Source: Caccovicinus sp051878975
Lineage (GTDB): Bacteria > Bacillota > Clostridia > Lachnospirales > Lachnospiraceae
DNA length: 64,000 nucleotides
Reading direction: 5' to 3'
Assembly (NCBI GenBank): GCA_051878975.1
Contig: JBJELD010000018.1
Span: 1 to 64,000 of the forward strand
The translations under genes were made by a program, and so were the position numbers. The notes below the pieces were generated by a model. The model saw nothing but the letters and a program-made list of their open reading frames with translations. It had not been told where the DNA came from and ran no database searches. Every line of letters starts with the position of its first letter. Position 1 is the stretch's first letter. Positions 15,589 through 24,773 of the stretch are shown here, one piece after another.

Positions 15589-16704
15589 TTATTCCAAATA
15601 ATCTCTTAATTTTTTGCTCCGGCTCGGATGCCGCAGCTTTCTGAGCGCCTTTGCCTCAATCTGTCGGATACGCTCCCTGGTTACATGGAATTCTTTTCCG
15701 ACTTCTTCCAGAGTTCTGGGCCGCCCGTCATCCAGTCCAAACCGCAGACGAAGCACCTTCTGCTCCCGCTCCGTCAGCGTATCCAGAACCTCCATCAGCT
15801 GCTCATGAAGAAGTGTGAAGGCAGCCGCATCCGCCGGAACCTCCACACGGTCATCCTGAATGAAATCTCCCAGATGACTGTCATCCTCTTCTCCGATCGG
15901 CGTCTCCAGAGACACCGGATCCTGTGAAATTTTCATAATTTCCCGCACCCGCTCTGCCGGAAGATCCATTCTGTCCGCAATTTCTTCCGGCGACGGCTCT
16001 CTGCCCAGCTCCTGCAGAAGCTGCCGGGAAGTGCGGATCAGCCGGTTAATGGTCTCCACCATGTGTACCGGAATCCGGATCGTTCTGGCCTGATCGGCAA
16101 TGGCTCTGGTTATGGCCTGGCGGATCCACCAGGTCGCATACGTACTGAATTTATAACCCTTTGTATAATCAAACTTCTCCACAGCCTTGATCAGTCCCAG
16201 GTTTCCTTCCTGAATCAGGTCGAGAAACTGCATGCCGCGGCCTACATACCGCTTGGCAATACTGACAACCAGGCGCAGGTTTGCTTCCGCCAGACGCTTC
16301 TTGGCCCAGGAATCTCCCAGCACGACCTTCTTGGCCAGTTCAATCTCTTCCTCCGAGGAAAGAAGCGGAATCTTTCCGATCTCTTTCAGATACATACGGA
16401 CCGGATCTTCCAGGCTGACGCCCTCCGGAACCGAGAGATCGATATGTTCCATATCGATTTCTTCCGCATCCTCCTCCGAAAACATCTCCGGGTCAATGTC
16501 CAGCTCATCACTGTCCGAGGTCTGCAGAACATCTACATGGTTTGCATCCAGGAAATCATAGATCCGGTCCAGCTGCTCATCACCAGGAACCTCCGGACGG
16601 AAATATTCCAGAATTTCTTTTTCCTCAAGAACATTCTTTTTCTTCTTCGCCAAGTCCAACAGGCCGGGCAGCTTTTCTTCCAATGTGCCAGTTTTTTCTT
16701 CCAT
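15589..16704 (-). CDS. rpoD: RNA polymerase primary sigma factor (sigma-A / RpoD)
   Basis: 371 residues, typical of Firmicute sigma-A. An acidic region 1.1 (DSDELDIDPEMFSEEDAEEIDMEHID) precedes region 1.2 (DPVRMYLKEIGKIPLL), then region 2 with YKFSTYATWWIRQAI (core binding and -10 melting), region 3, and the region 4.2 helix-turn-helix EEVGKEFHVTRERIRQIEAKA for -35 recognition. The start chosen has GGAAGG at nine bases; an ATG three codons earlier has no spacing for a ribosome site. It is flanked by dnaG and trmK in the conserved order. The TTGACA/TATAAT-type promoters in this window are those this factor reads. Confidence 0.97.
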   Translation of the reverse strand: MEEKTGTLEEKLPGLLDLAKKKKNVLEEKEILEYFRPEVPGDEQLDRIYDFLDANHVDVLQTSDSDELDIDPEMFSEEDAEEIDMEHIDLSVPEGVSLEDPVRMYLKEIGKIPLLSSEEEIELAKKVVLGDSWAKKRLAEANLRLVVSIAKRYVGRGMQFLDLIQEGNLGLIKAVEKFDYTKGYKFSTYATWWIRQAITRAIADQARTIRIPVHMVETINRLIRTSRQLLQELGREPSPEEIADRMDLPAERVREIMKISQDPVSLETPIGEEDDSHLGDFIQDDRVEVPADAAAFTLLHEQLMEVLDTLTEREQKVLRLRFGLDDGRPRTLEEVGKEFHVTRERIRQIEAKALRKLRHPSRSKKLRDYLE

Positions 16705-16729
16705 GTTCCCCATCCTTCCACGACCGCTG

Positions 16730-18517
16730 CTAATCCTCCAGAGTAATATTCAGACTGCGAAGCGCCGCCTGCTCCCGGATGATCTGCTGCAGTTCGTTAA
16801 TATCCTGAGCCTGCCTGCTTGCCCAGTCCAGACTGTTTTTTTTCACCTTCATGACCGTCTCGGAAAATGCTTTCTTCTGCTCCTCATTATTCAGCGAATC
16901 CCGCAGACTGGCATTAAACAGGGCGGCAACCTCCCGGTACTGTTCCTCATCATTGATAAAATGATTCAGGATCGCCGCCGGATTCAGGCTGCCTTTCTCG
17001 TGCCCGTCGAATACCATCTCCGCCACCTGATGATACAGCGGCTCCACAAAATCTGCCGCCGTGACAATGCCTTTTATTTTTTCAAACAGATACGGCTTCT
17101 CGATCAGCCAGGTAAGCAGAAGACGCTGCGACTGCCTTGTACCTTCTTCTCTGCCCTTCTGAGCCTGTTTTTTCCGTTCCGTCTTTTCCTGTGTTCCGGA
17201 TACGCCGGATATCGCCGAAGAAGCCGGTCCGAGACGGCTGCCCAGCTGATTGACCAGCCTTTTCAGATCCTCGTACGGGATATAGTGTTCCCGGGAAACC
17301 GCCTGAATATAATTATCCCGCTCCAGCACTTCTGGAAATTCCAGGAGCTTCTTTGCCGTCTCCTGGTAAAACCGGGTTTTCTGCTCTGGATCCTCCAGCT
17401 GATACTGCTGCTTCAGCACATCAATTTCAAACAGAAAACTGTTTTTTGCCTGGCGGATCCGCTCCCGGAAGGCATCCGCTCCCATATTTTTCATAAATTC
17501 GTCCGGATCCTTATAAGGCTGCATGTTCAGCACCTTGACGGACATCCCCACATCCTTCAGAATCGGAATGGCCCGCAGGGCCGCCTTCACGCCGGCTTTG
17601 TCGCTGTCATAAGTGAGAATCACCTGATCCGTGTAACGCTTCAGCAGAACGGCATGCTGGCTGGTAAACGCCGTTCCCAGGGAGGCAACCGAGTTGGTAA
17701 AGCCCGCCTGATGCATGGCGATCACATCCATGTAGCCCTCGCAGATCAGCATGTATTTTTCCCGGGAGGTTCTGGCAAAATTCAGTCCGAACAGATTCCG
17801 GCTCTTATCAAACAGCTTCGTCTCCGGAGAATTCAGATACTTCGGCTCTCCGTTTCCCATCACGCGGCCTCCGAAGCCGATCACCCGGTTATTCACGTCC
17901 AGAATCGGAAACATAACGCGGTTCCAGAACTTGTCATGGCTTCCCCTCTCTTCGACCGTCACCAGCCCGCTCTCTTTTAAGACCGAATCTTCATATCCTT
18001 TGCTCCGCAGAAAGCGATACAGATCATCGCTGGTCTTATTGGCAAAACCAAGCCCGAAGTGGCGGATGGTTTCATCGCTCAGCTCCCGATTCCGCAAATA
18101 CTCATACCCGCTTTTTCCCTGCGGCTGCTTCAGCTGGTAATAAAAATAGTTGGCTGCCAGCTTATTGATCTCCAGAAGTGTCTTTTTTAAATCCTCCTGC
18201 GCTCTGGCTTCCCTGCTGTACTCCTGTTTCGGCAGTGTGATTCCGGCCCGGTCCGCCAGAAACTGCAGAGCCTCGCCAAAGGAATAATTTTCGTACTCCA
18301 TAATAAACGTGATCACATTCCCGCCTGCGCCGCAGCCAAAACAGTAATACATCTGCTTTCCCGGCGACACGGAAAAGGAGGGCGATTTTTCATTATGAAA
18401 TGGGCAGAGGCCGAAATAGCTGCTTCCCTTCTTCTGGAGTTTCACATAGCCGGATATCACATCTACAATGTCATTTCTCATCCGCACTTCCTCAATCACT
18501 TCTTCCGGATAACGCAA
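16730..18517 (-). CDS. dnaG: DNA primase
   Basis: 595 residues. It makes RNA primers for replication. The CHC2 zinc domain shows CPFHNEKSPSF and YYCFGCGAGG (about residues 38-65), and the TOPRIM core shows MLICEGYMDVIAMHQAGF near 256. The C-terminal helicase-binding part is present. The start is probably TTG (then RYPEEVIEEVRMRND), because AGGAGGAGG lies just upstream and homologues begin there; an ATG ten codons earlier has no ribosome site. It is second in dgt-dnaG-rpoD. Confidence 0.94.
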   Translation of the reverse strand: MRYPEEVIEEVRMRNDIVDVISGYVKLQKKGSSYFGLCPFHNEKSPSFSVSPGKQMYYCFGCGAGGNVITFIMEYENYSFGEALQFLADRAGITLPKQEYSREARAQEDLKKTLLEINKLAANYFYYQLKQPQGKSGYEYLRNRELSDETIRHFGLGFANKTSDDLYRFLRSKGYEDSVLKESGLVTVEERGSHDKFWNRVMFPILDVNNRVIGFGGRVMGNGEPKYLNSPETKLFDKSRNLFGLNFARTSREKYMLICEGYMDVIAMHQAGFTNSVASLGTAFTSQHAVLLKRYTDQVILTYDSDKAGVKAALRAIPILKDVGMSVKVLNMQPYKDPDEFMKNMGADAFRERIRQAKNSFLFEIDVLKQQYQLEDPEQKTRFYQETAKKLLEFPEVLERDNYIQAVSREHYIPYEDLKRLVNQLGSRLGPASSAISGVSGTQEKTERKKQAQKGREEGTRQSQRLLLTWLIEKPYLFEKIKGIVTAADFVEPLYHQVAEMVFDGHEKGSLNPAAILNHFINDEEQYREVAALFNASLRDSLNNEEQKKAFSETVMKVKKNSLDWASRQAQDINELQQIIREQAALRSLNITLED

Positions 18518-18582
18518 ACCTCTTTCCTCCTCCTGTACATGTTTCATACAGCCGCAAAATCTCTTTTGCCCCGGCGCAGCTG

Positions 18583-19590
18583 CTAGGCTTTCCAGGCCTT
18601 CGGCACAAACAGCTCTTCAAACTTGTCAATAGCATAACTGTCACTCATCCCGGCAATATAATCACAGACGATCCGCTCCTTGGATTCGTTTCGCTGCCGC
18701 ATCATGGTAAGATATTCTTTCGGAAGCCTGTCCACATGATGATAGTAATAATCATATAAAAAAACGATCAGCTGCTGTGCCTTGATCTCCTCTGCTTTTG
18801 GGATATCGCTGCGGTAGACATGCTCAAACATCCACCGGCGCAGCCCCTGCATGGCTTTCTCCATCCCCGAAGACATGACAATCTGCGGCTGATTCAGGCT
18901 GTTCTGAATCACATCATGAATCAGCGCATTCAGCCGCTCCCGTACACTATGCCCCAGGATATCCGTAAACTCGCCGGGCAGATCCTTCTCCTGAAACATC
19001 CTGGCCCGGATAGCATCATCAATATCGTGATTAATATAGGCAATCTTATCCGAAAGGCGCACCACCGCTCCCTCCAGAGTGGAAGGATGGCCGCTGGTCC
19101 GATGGTTGCGGATTCCGTCCCGCACCTCCCAGGTCAGGTTCAGACCCTTCCCGTCCTTCTCCAGGACCTCCACCACCCGGACACTCTGCTCATAATGTGC
19201 AAAGCCTTCCGGACAGATCTCATTTAAAACCGCCTCGCCGGAATGACCGAAGGGTGTATGGCCCAGGTCATGCCCCAGTGCAATCGCCTCCGTCAGATCC
19301 TCGTTCAGCCGGAGCGCCTTGGAAATTGTCCTGGCAATCTGGGAGACCTCCAGTGTATGGGTCAGACGGGTCCGGTAATGATCCCCCTCCGGAGCAAGAA
19401 ACACCTGTGTCTTATGCTTCAGCCGACGGAAGGATTTGCTGTGCAGAATCCGGTCCCGATCCCGCTGATAATCCGGGCGGATATCACAGGGCGTCTCGAA
19501 ACGGTCTCTGCCTCTGCTGTCCCTGCTGTGCGAAGCATACGGACTCAAATACTCTTCTTCCCATTGTTCCAGATTTTCTCTTATGGTCAC
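18583..19590 (-). CDS. dgt: Deoxyguanosinetriphosphate triphosphohydrolase-like protein
   Basis: 335 residues, HD-domain superfamily. The motif set RTRLTHTLEVSQIA (about 72-85) and ALGHDLGHTPFGHSGE (about 104-119) supplies the metal-binding His and Asp residues. Members hydrolyse dNTPs to deoxynucleosides plus triphosphate. The start is GTG behind GGGGGAGG. First gene of the dgt-dnaG-rpoD-trmK-nif3 unit; a TATACT at 19623-19628 may be the -10, with a weak -35. Shorter than E. coli Dgt but usual for the Firmicute form. Confidence 0.93.
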   Translation of the reverse strand: MTIRENLEQWEEEYLSPYASHSRDSRGRDRFETPCDIRPDYQRDRDRILHSKSFRRLKHKTQVFLAPEGDHYRTRLTHTLEVSQIARTISKALRLNEDLTEAIALGHDLGHTPFGHSGEAVLNEICPEGFAHYEQSVRVVEVLEKDGKGLNLTWEVRDGIRNHRTSGHPSTLEGAVVRLSDKIAYINHDIDDAIRARMFQEKDLPGEFTDILGHSVRERLNALIHDVIQNSLNQPQIVMSSGMEKAMQGLRRWMFEHVYRSDIPKAEEIKAQQLIVFLYDYYYHHVDRLPKEYLTMMRQRNESKERIVCDYIAGMSDSYAIDKFEELFVPKAWKA

Positions 19591-19681
19591 AACGCCTCCC
19601 CCTTCCCATCACAGATGCTCTAAGTATATCATAATTTTCCAAGAATTAACACCGCTTTTGCCGGGAAAGTTGGCTGAATGG

Positions 19682-19724
19682 AAAAACTGGCTGTCCTCCC
19701 ATCCTGGGGCTGACAGCCAGTTTT
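19682..19724 (-). terminator. Terminator after the XRE regulator
   Basis: A 13-bp stem with a loop of about 16 bases and T runs on both sides, 25 bases beyond the regulator stop on the minus strand. Confidence 0.8.
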
Positions 19725-19749
19725 CTCTTTTGTCCCTCGGTTATTCGTC

Positions 19750-19989
19750 CTATTCGTCTTGTTCCAGATTGTCAAAAATATCATCATCGTAGAACTCACG
19801 GATGGTCAGGCCAAGACCTTCTGCCATCTTTTTGATGTTTACAATCCCGGGATTTTTGCTTTTGCCGTTCATGATACTTTTTACAGTGGACGGCGGCATA
19901 CCAGTTTTGTAAGCCAGTTCATACATGGACAATCTCTGCGCTTTACTCAAAGTACGAATACGAGTAATGGTTGCTTCGTTAATGTTCAT
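19750..19989 (-). CDS. Small XRE-family transcriptional regulator
   Basis: 79 residues. A Cro/C1-type helix-turn-helix covers most of the protein: SMYELAYKTGMPPSTVKSIMNGKSKNPG (about residues 22-49), followed by IVNIKKMAEGLGLTIREFYDD, and an acidic tail FDNLEQDE. Start is after AAAGGAG. It is a monocistronic gene, 93 bases from the end of the subtilase gene. Two GTCGA copies 22 bases apart lie just upstream of its ribosome site and could be a self-operator. The target is not visible. Confidence 0.9.
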   Translation of the reverse strand: MNINEATITRIRTLSKAQRLSMYELAYKTGMPPSTVKSIMNGKSKNPGIVNIKKMAEGLGLTIREFYDDDIFDNLEQDE

Positions 19990-20018
19990 AGTACAATCTC
20001 TCCTTTGTCCCTAGTTTA

Positions 20019-20045
20019 GTCGAAAAACACACACTTTGCGGTCGA
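20019..20045. repeat. Two direct GTCGA repeats, possible operator for the XRE regulator
   Basis: Copies at 20019-20023 and 20041-20045 start 22 bases apart, about two helical turns, in the 5' region of the regulator gene. Short enough to be chance. Confidence 0.25.
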
Positions 20046-20082
20046 TAAAATAGAAATTCTGAATATTTTTGTAATTTTTTTG

Positions 20083-21780
20083 TCAAATACTGTCCGCAGC
20101 ACACAAAACACCGTATCCGAGCTCCTGATTTGGCCATTCTGCAAACCCGGGAAGATGACGTGCTCCCCGAATCAGCCTTGCCTTTACCTTTTCTCCGTAA
20201 AGAAACGGATCATTCCCTTGATTTATGCCCCATTCCATGAGAAGCGAAGAAGTGCCCGTCACGAAGGGGGCTGCAAATGAGGTCCCTGTCACCTCGTCAT
20301 AGCCACCCCCGGATAAGGTTGTGACAATGTCCGTCCCCGGCGCAGCCAGGTCCGGTTTGACCTGATTGGTCATTCTGGTATAGCCTCTTCCGGAAAAGTC
20401 CGCATAGGACTGATACGCAATATCGTAAGCTCCCACCGAAATCACCTTTCGCGCCGTAGAGGGAATCGTAAGCGTTGTATCCGGTGCAGAGGCCAGAAAA
20501 CGGGTGGAGGGATTTAATATGCCCTGGGCCGGAAGCCACAGATCATACTGCCCGGTCACCAGCTTCACCGGCTCCAGCAGAAAGCGCCACACACCACTGT
20601 CCAGATACGTTTCTGTCGGAATAAAATCCAGAAAAATCTCCTGAGCCTGGCTGTATGGACTGGGCTCTCCGTAATAAACCAGGATCTGCGTGTCCCCGTA
20701 GCGGTACCGCTGAGTTCCCAGCTTCTCTGAAAAAGGCCCCAGCACCTCCCCGGAGGGCGTCATCAGAGAAATCCGGAATTCATCCGCAAAGGATTTCCAC
20801 AGCTGTACACTCAATCCCGTCTCAAAAGGTGCTACCGAGAGAAGAACCTCCTCTCTTCGTCCTTCCGTCAGCCGGCCGGAAGCGTGTCCGCCGCTGCTTC
20901 CCTCATTTCCAGTTCCCGCTGCAATCACCGTCCTGCCGAAGCCGGCTGCCTCGTCAATAAAGGTTTCCAGCAGGCTGGTCCCATCATGAGAGCCGTAAGT
21001 ATTTCCGAAGCTGATATTTACCGCCACCGGCATTCCCAACCGGACGCCGGTCCGGACCGCAAAATCCACTGCCCGCATCAGCTGTGTCGTCCTGGGAAAT
21101 CCCTCCGCCTCCGGCACGCCGAGCCGGACAATCAGCAGGTCGCTCCCATACGCTACACCGCGGTACCGTCCGCCGCTTTCCCGTCCGTTTCCGGCTGCAA
21201 TTCCGGTTACTGCCGTACCATGTCCGCTTACATCCACAGAGGGAACCAGTGCCAGCCCGGCACTCCGGCTTCCGGCCTGAAGCGCCTCATTGATCTCCTC
21301 GGCATCAAATACCCGGTCCAGAACCTGGTCCCATAGATAACGAATTCTGGTACTTCCATCTTCATTCCGAAAATCCGGATGAAAATAGTCAATACCAGAA
21401 TCCAGTACCGCTACGAGAACCCCTTTTCCGCTTAAATTCAGTCCGCCTTCCTGCAGCGGCGAAAGGCAGGAAGCGGCTCGGGCTTCGTAGACAGCAAAAA
21501 TAAGCCGTTTGGGTTTTTCAACATATTCAATCTGAGCAAGTCGGCTCACCTCGTCAATCCGACTCTGCGGCACCCAGAGAATCGCATACCCGCTTAAAAG
21601 CTCCTCCACCCGGATACCGGAATCCCTTAATTCATCCAGACTTCCCGAATATCGGACAATCAACTCCCACGTTTTTTCGACCGGATTGTACCCGACCTCC
21701 AGTTCTGCAGATTTTTCCCGCTCTTCTTCTGTCGCATCCAGGGCAAGATTCAGCAGATTCTCCAGCTTTTGGTTTTCCAT
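20083..21780 (-). CDS. S8 subtilisin-like protease, Csp-like
   Basis: 565 residues with all three catalytic residues: Asp in AVLDSGID (about 127), His in SGHGTAVTGIAAGNG (about 187) and Ser in TGTSFAAP (about 501). A domain of about 150 residues lies between the His and Ser blocks, as in the jelly-roll of Csp germination proteases. The N-terminal 90 residues could be a propeptide; no signal peptide is seen. CspA/B/C process or sense spore germination signals in Clostridia, but this single full-triad copy has no neighbouring spore-cortex genes. An intracellular housekeeping subtilase of the same fold is an alternative. Confidence 0.9.
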   Translation of the reverse strand: MENQKLENLLNLALDATEEEREKSAELEVGYNPVEKTWELIVRYSGSLDELRDSGIRVEELLSGYAILWVPQSRIDEVSRLAQIEYVEKPKRLIFAVYEARAASCLSPLQEGGLNLSGKGVLVAVLDSGIDYFHPDFRNEDGSTRIRYLWDQVLDRVFDAEEINEALQAGSRSAGLALVPSVDVSGHGTAVTGIAAGNGRESGGRYRGVAYGSDLLIVRLGVPEAEGFPRTTQLMRAVDFAVRTGVRLGMPVAVNISFGNTYGSHDGTSLLETFIDEAAGFGRTVIAAGTGNEGSSGGHASGRLTEGRREEVLLSVAPFETGLSVQLWKSFADEFRISLMTPSGEVLGPFSEKLGTQRYRYGDTQILVYYGEPSPYSQAQEIFLDFIPTETYLDSGVWRFLLEPVKLVTGQYDLWLPAQGILNPSTRFLASAPDTTLTIPSTARKVISVGAYDIAYQSYADFSGRGYTRMTNQVKPDLAAPGTDIVTTLSGGGYDEVTGTSFAAPFVTGTSSLLMEWGINQGNDPFLYGEKVKARLIRGARHLPGFAEWPNQELGYGVLCAADSI

Positions 21781-21849
21781 GTCTCATTCCTGCTTTCCAG
21801 GCTCTCATAGATATCCTATCCGCTGGTCTGTCAGATTATACCTGTTTTT

Positions 21850-22770
21850 TTATTTTAAGAAGCCATTTATGATCTGCGCTTCTGCCTCCTGCTCCGTAAG
21901 ACCCAGGGTCATCAGCTTAATGATCTGTTCCCCGGCAATTTTTCCGATGGCCGCCTCATGAATCAGCGCCGCATCCGGGTTGTTTGCCGTCAGCTCCGGA
22001 ACCGCCGCAATCTTTGCGTCATCCATAATAATCGCATCACATTCCGTATGTCCGGCACATTTTGCATTTCCGTTGATCCGGGAAATGAATTTCTGTGAAG
22101 AATGCTCCTTCGCCACAGAACGGGAAATGACATTTGCGCTGGCATCCTCACCGTTCAGATTTACATCAAAGCTGCTGACTGCATTCTGCTTTCCATGGGT
22201 CAGCAGACGCTCCCGGATGACCAGCTTGGCTCCGGCCGCCAGATCCGCTGTGGTGGTACGCACGGTAGAATCCACACCCTTGATCTGGGTCATCTCCATC
22301 TCCATGTAGCTGCCCTCCTCCATGGTTACCTCCGTGCCCGGATTTAAAATACGCTCGCCGCTTCCGTCGCCGCTTCCATAATGCTTTTCCACATATTTCA
22401 CCTTTGCATTTTTTCCTACAAAGAAACGATGAATGCCGTCGTGCTCCGAATCCTGATTTCCGCAGTTGTGAATGCCGCAGCCGGCCACGATCACCACGTC
22501 CGCCTCATCCCCGATATAGAAATCATTGTACACCGTTTCCTTCATACCGCTCTCACTTAATACGACCGGAATGTGCACGCTTTCGTTCTTCGTGCCCGGC
22601 TTGACGTGAATATCGATGCCGCTGCCGTCCGGCTTGGAAATGATATCAATATTGGCTGTTGTATTTCTCCCGGCCATCCTGCCGTTGGCACGGATATTAT
22701 AGGCGCCTTCCGGCACCGTATGCAGGTCTGCCACCTGCTCCAGTAACGTCTTCTGAATCTCATCTATCAT
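21850..22770 (-). CDS. SufB/SufD-type Fe-S scaffold (SmsB-like)
   Basis: 306 residues, about the size of the minimal SufBC-type scaffold rather than the longer SufB. Beta-helix-rich pattern and the family stretch NAKCAGHTECDAIIMDDAKIAAVPELTANN (about 228-257), followed by IHEAAIGKI near 264, hold the conserved cysteine, histidine and glutamate positions of the SufB/D C-terminal region. It starts by ATGA overlap with the ATPase gene, so the pair forms a two-component Fe-S cluster assembly system. No sufS, sufU or sufD is adjacent, which fits the compact SmsCB type described in anaerobes. Confidence 0.87.
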   Translation of the reverse strand: MIDEIQKTLLEQVADLHTVPEGAYNIRANGRMAGRNTTANIDIISKPDGSGIDIHVKPGTKNESVHIPVVLSESGMKETVYNDFYIGDEADVVIVAGCGIHNCGNQDSEHDGIHRFFVGKNAKVKYVEKHYGSGDGSGERILNPGTEVTMEEGSYMEMEMTQIKGVDSTVRTTTADLAAGAKLVIRERLLTHGKQNAVSSFDVNLNGEDASANVISRSVAKEHSSQKFISRINGNAKCAGHTECDAIIMDDAKIAAVPELTANNPDAALIHEAAIGKIAGEQIIKLMTLGLTEQEAEAQIINGFLK

Positions 22771-23510
22771 TGCTTGTCGCCTCCCTTGTAAAACATGCTG
22801 CAGGCATCCACGGCAGAGGTTGTCCCCATGATCTCCGGCAGAACTTCTTCTCTGGTACCCTGTTTGGTAATCTGACCGTCCGCAATCACCACGATCTCAT
22901 CTGCAATATTCAAAATCCGCTCCTGATGGGAAATGATCAGAATCGAACCTTTGGTCGTCTCCCGCATCCGCTCAAAGACCTGAATCAGATTCTGGAAGCT
23001 CCACAGGTCAATTCCGGCTTCCGGCTCGTCGAACACCGACAGTCTCGAATTACGTGCCAGAACGGTAGCGATCTCAATTCTCTTCAGCTCACCGCCGGAA
23101 AGGCTGGCATTGACCTCGCGGTTAATGTAATCCTTGGCACACAGGCCCACCTCCGACAAATACTGACAGGCATCGGCCGCAGACAGGTTCGCCTTCGCCG
23201 CCAGACGTAAAAGATCCAGCACCTGCACGCCTTTAAAGCGCACCGGCTGCTGAAACGCATAGCTGATTCCCATGTTGGCCCGGTCCGTGATGCTTCGGTC
23301 AGTAATATCCTCCCCATCAAAATAAATCCGGCCTCCGGTAGGCTTTTCAACACCGGAAATCAGTTTGGCAAGCGTCGATTTTCCGCCTCCGTTCGGTCCG
23401 GTGATCACAACAAATTTTCCTTCCCCAATGGTCAGGCTCAGGTTCTTGATAATTCCCTTTTCACCCTTTGCGTCCGCCACGTCAAAGGATATATTCTCTA
23501 ATGTAAGCAT
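22767..23510 (-). CDS. SufC-type ATPase (SmsC-like)
   Basis: 247 residues, cytosolic ABC ATPase. Walker A is GPNGGGKST (about 38-46), signature LSGGELKRIEIA (about 135-146), Walker B LSVFDEPEAGID. The ELKR signature is characteristic of SufC. Start follows TTTAGGAGG. It is first in a two-gene unit with the scaffold protein and drives cluster assembly or transfer. A TATAAT-like -10 lies at 23560-23565 with no clear -35. Confidence 0.92.
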   Translation of the reverse strand: MLTLENISFDVADAKGEKGIIKNLSLTIGEGKFVVITGPNGGGKSTLAKLISGVEKPTGGRIYFDGEDITDRSITDRANMGISYAFQQPVRFKGVQVLDLLRLAAKANLSAADACQYLSEVGLCAKDYINREVNASLSGGELKRIEIATVLARNSRLSVFDEPEAGIDLWSFQNLIQVFERMRETTKGSILIISHQERILNIADEIVVIADGQITKQGTREEVLPEIMGTTSAVDACSMFYKGGDKQ

Positions 23511-23629
23511 GGTTTCCTCCTAAATTCATTCCTCCCGTTTCCGGGCATGTACCTGGATTATTATATACTATTTTGTCCTTGTTTACCATATTTTTTGTGT
23601 TTTTTTCCTCATAACCCTTCTGTTCCTGA

Positions 23630-23658
23630 TTGACAAATACAGCAGACCGGCATATAAT
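23630..23658 (+). promoter_or_regulatory. Promoter for FMN riboswitch-ribU
   Basis: TTGACA and TATAAT with 17 bases between, immediately ahead of the FMN aptamer. Confidence 0.9.
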
Positions 23659-23675
23659 GGTCTTGTAAAAGATAC

Positions 23676-23790
23676 AGTTCTTCGGGGCAGGGTGAAACTC
23701 CCTACCGGCGGTACAGTCCGCGACCCGTGCAAGCACGGCTGATTCGGTGAAATTCCGAAACCGACAGTATAGTCTGGATGAGAGAAGATT
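23676..23790 (+). promoter_or_regulatory. FMN riboswitch (RFN element)
   Basis: Conserved blocks in order: UUCUUCGGGGCAGGGUGAAA, UCCCUACCGGCGGU, then CAGUCCGCGACCC, a GGCUGAUUCGGUGAAAUUCCG-type arm, and CCGACAGUAUAGUCUGGAUGAGAGAAGA. It controls the riboflavin transporter, repressing when FMN is plentiful through the terminator downstream. The segment 23511-23972 between smsC and ribU otherwise holds only this leader, its promoter and its terminator. Confidence 0.97.
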
Positions 23791-23839
23791 GTTGTTTTGA
23801 CCAGTTGGATGGATGAAACAAGTTCAAGCAGGAACGTCG

Positions 23840-23870
23840 CCCCCCGGATTTGGATCCGGGGGGTTCTTTT
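23840..23870 (+). terminator. FMN riboswitch terminator
   Basis: A 9-bp GC-only-rich stem (23840-23848 with 23855-23863) then TTCTTTT, located between aptamer and ribU. Confidence 0.9.
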
Positions 23871-23972
23871 ATCCCTGCATCCATTCCGTCATACAGCGAT
23901 TCCTCAGGGAAGAACCAGTCTCTGCGTCTTTCCCGGCAAAAAAGACGGCAGAATAAACAGGAGGAATTTATT

Positions 23973-24593
23973 ATGGAACTTGCTGCAAAAAGAGAGAAAA
24001 AACTGTTGTCTACGAGAAATATGGTACTGATGGCTATGTTCGGCGCGCTTTCTTCCGTTCTGATGTACATTCAGTTTCCGGTCCCCTTCGCTCCGCCATT
24101 CTATCAGCTGGACTTCTGTGACGTCCCGGTGCTGATCGGCTCCTTTGCCATGGGACCTGCAGCCGGTGTCATCATTGCCGGCATCAAGATTCTGCTGAAT
24201 CTGATTCTCCAGGGAACAAGCACCGGCGGGATCGGAGAACTGTCCAACTGGGTTCAGGCCTGTTCTCTGGCCATTCCGGCGGCTTTGATTTACAAGCATC
24301 ACAAAACAAAAAAATCCGCCATTCTCGGCATGGCGGTGGGCGTGATTGTCATGGTGACGGTAGGCTGCTTTTCCAATGCATACGTTATGCTTCCTACCTA
24401 TTCCAAGGTGCTTCACATCCCGCTGGATTCCCTGATTGCCATGGGAACCGCAGTCAATCCCCGGATCACCGGCTTAAGCGGCTTTATTATGCTGGCTGTT
24501 GCACCGTTTAATCTGTTAAAGGGAGGTCTGGTTTCCCTGATAACCGCTTTGATCTATAAACGTGTCAGCATTATTATCAAAGGAAGAATTTAA
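23973..24593 (+). CDS. ribU: ECF-transporter riboflavin substrate-binding subunit
   Basis: 206 residues, about six membrane helices. RibU is the S component that captures riboflavin and docks on the shared EcfAAT module, which is not in this window. Typical features are the N-terminal LSTRNMVLMAMFGALSSVLMYIQFPVPFAP (about 10-40) and DFCDVPVLIGSFAMGP near 50. Start was chosen at the ATG after AGGAGG; a longer frame with 41 extra residues runs back through the terminator and is rejected. Expression is under the FMN riboswitch. A strong terminator follows. Confidence 0.93.
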   Translation: MELAAKREKKLLSTRNMVLMAMFGALSSVLMYIQFPVPFAPPFYQLDFCDVPVLIGSFAMGPAAGVIIAGIKILLNLILQGTSTGGIGELSNWVQACSLAIPAALIYKHHKTKKSAILGMAVGVIVMVTVGCFSNAYVMLPTYSKVLHIPLDSLIAMGTAVNPRITGLSGFIMLAVAPFNLLKGGLVSLITALIYKRVSIIIKGRI

Positions 24594-24603
24594 CGGATTC
24601 CCG

Positions 24604-24642
24604 ACAGGGAAAGCGAAATCGGTTTTCGCTTTCCCTGTTTTT
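24604..24642 (+). terminator. Terminator after ribU
   Basis: A 15-bp stem, arms 24604-24618 and 24624-24638, followed by a run of T. Confidence 0.9.
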
Positions 24643-24718
24643 TTCTTTCCCGGTCCCTTCTTTTTGCATTCTCCCGTTCTGCTGTGCAGCAAATAAACCA
24701 GCTAATCCCGCGACTAAC

Positions 24719-24747
24719 TTGTGCCATTTCTGAATATGCTTTATAAT
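24719..24747 (+). promoter_or_regulatory. Promoter for the DUF885 lipoprotein
   Basis: TTGTGC and TATAAT separated by 17 bases, 26 bases before the start codon. Confidence 0.75.
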
Positions 24748-24773
24748 AAAATGTACTGGAGGATTAAATCACA

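Noticed and set aside
16685..17980. Long plus-strand frame (431 codons) over dnaG
   Set aside because: Antisense to DNA primase with intact motifs. Rich in His, Gln, Arg and Leu as expected for reverse frames of this codon use.
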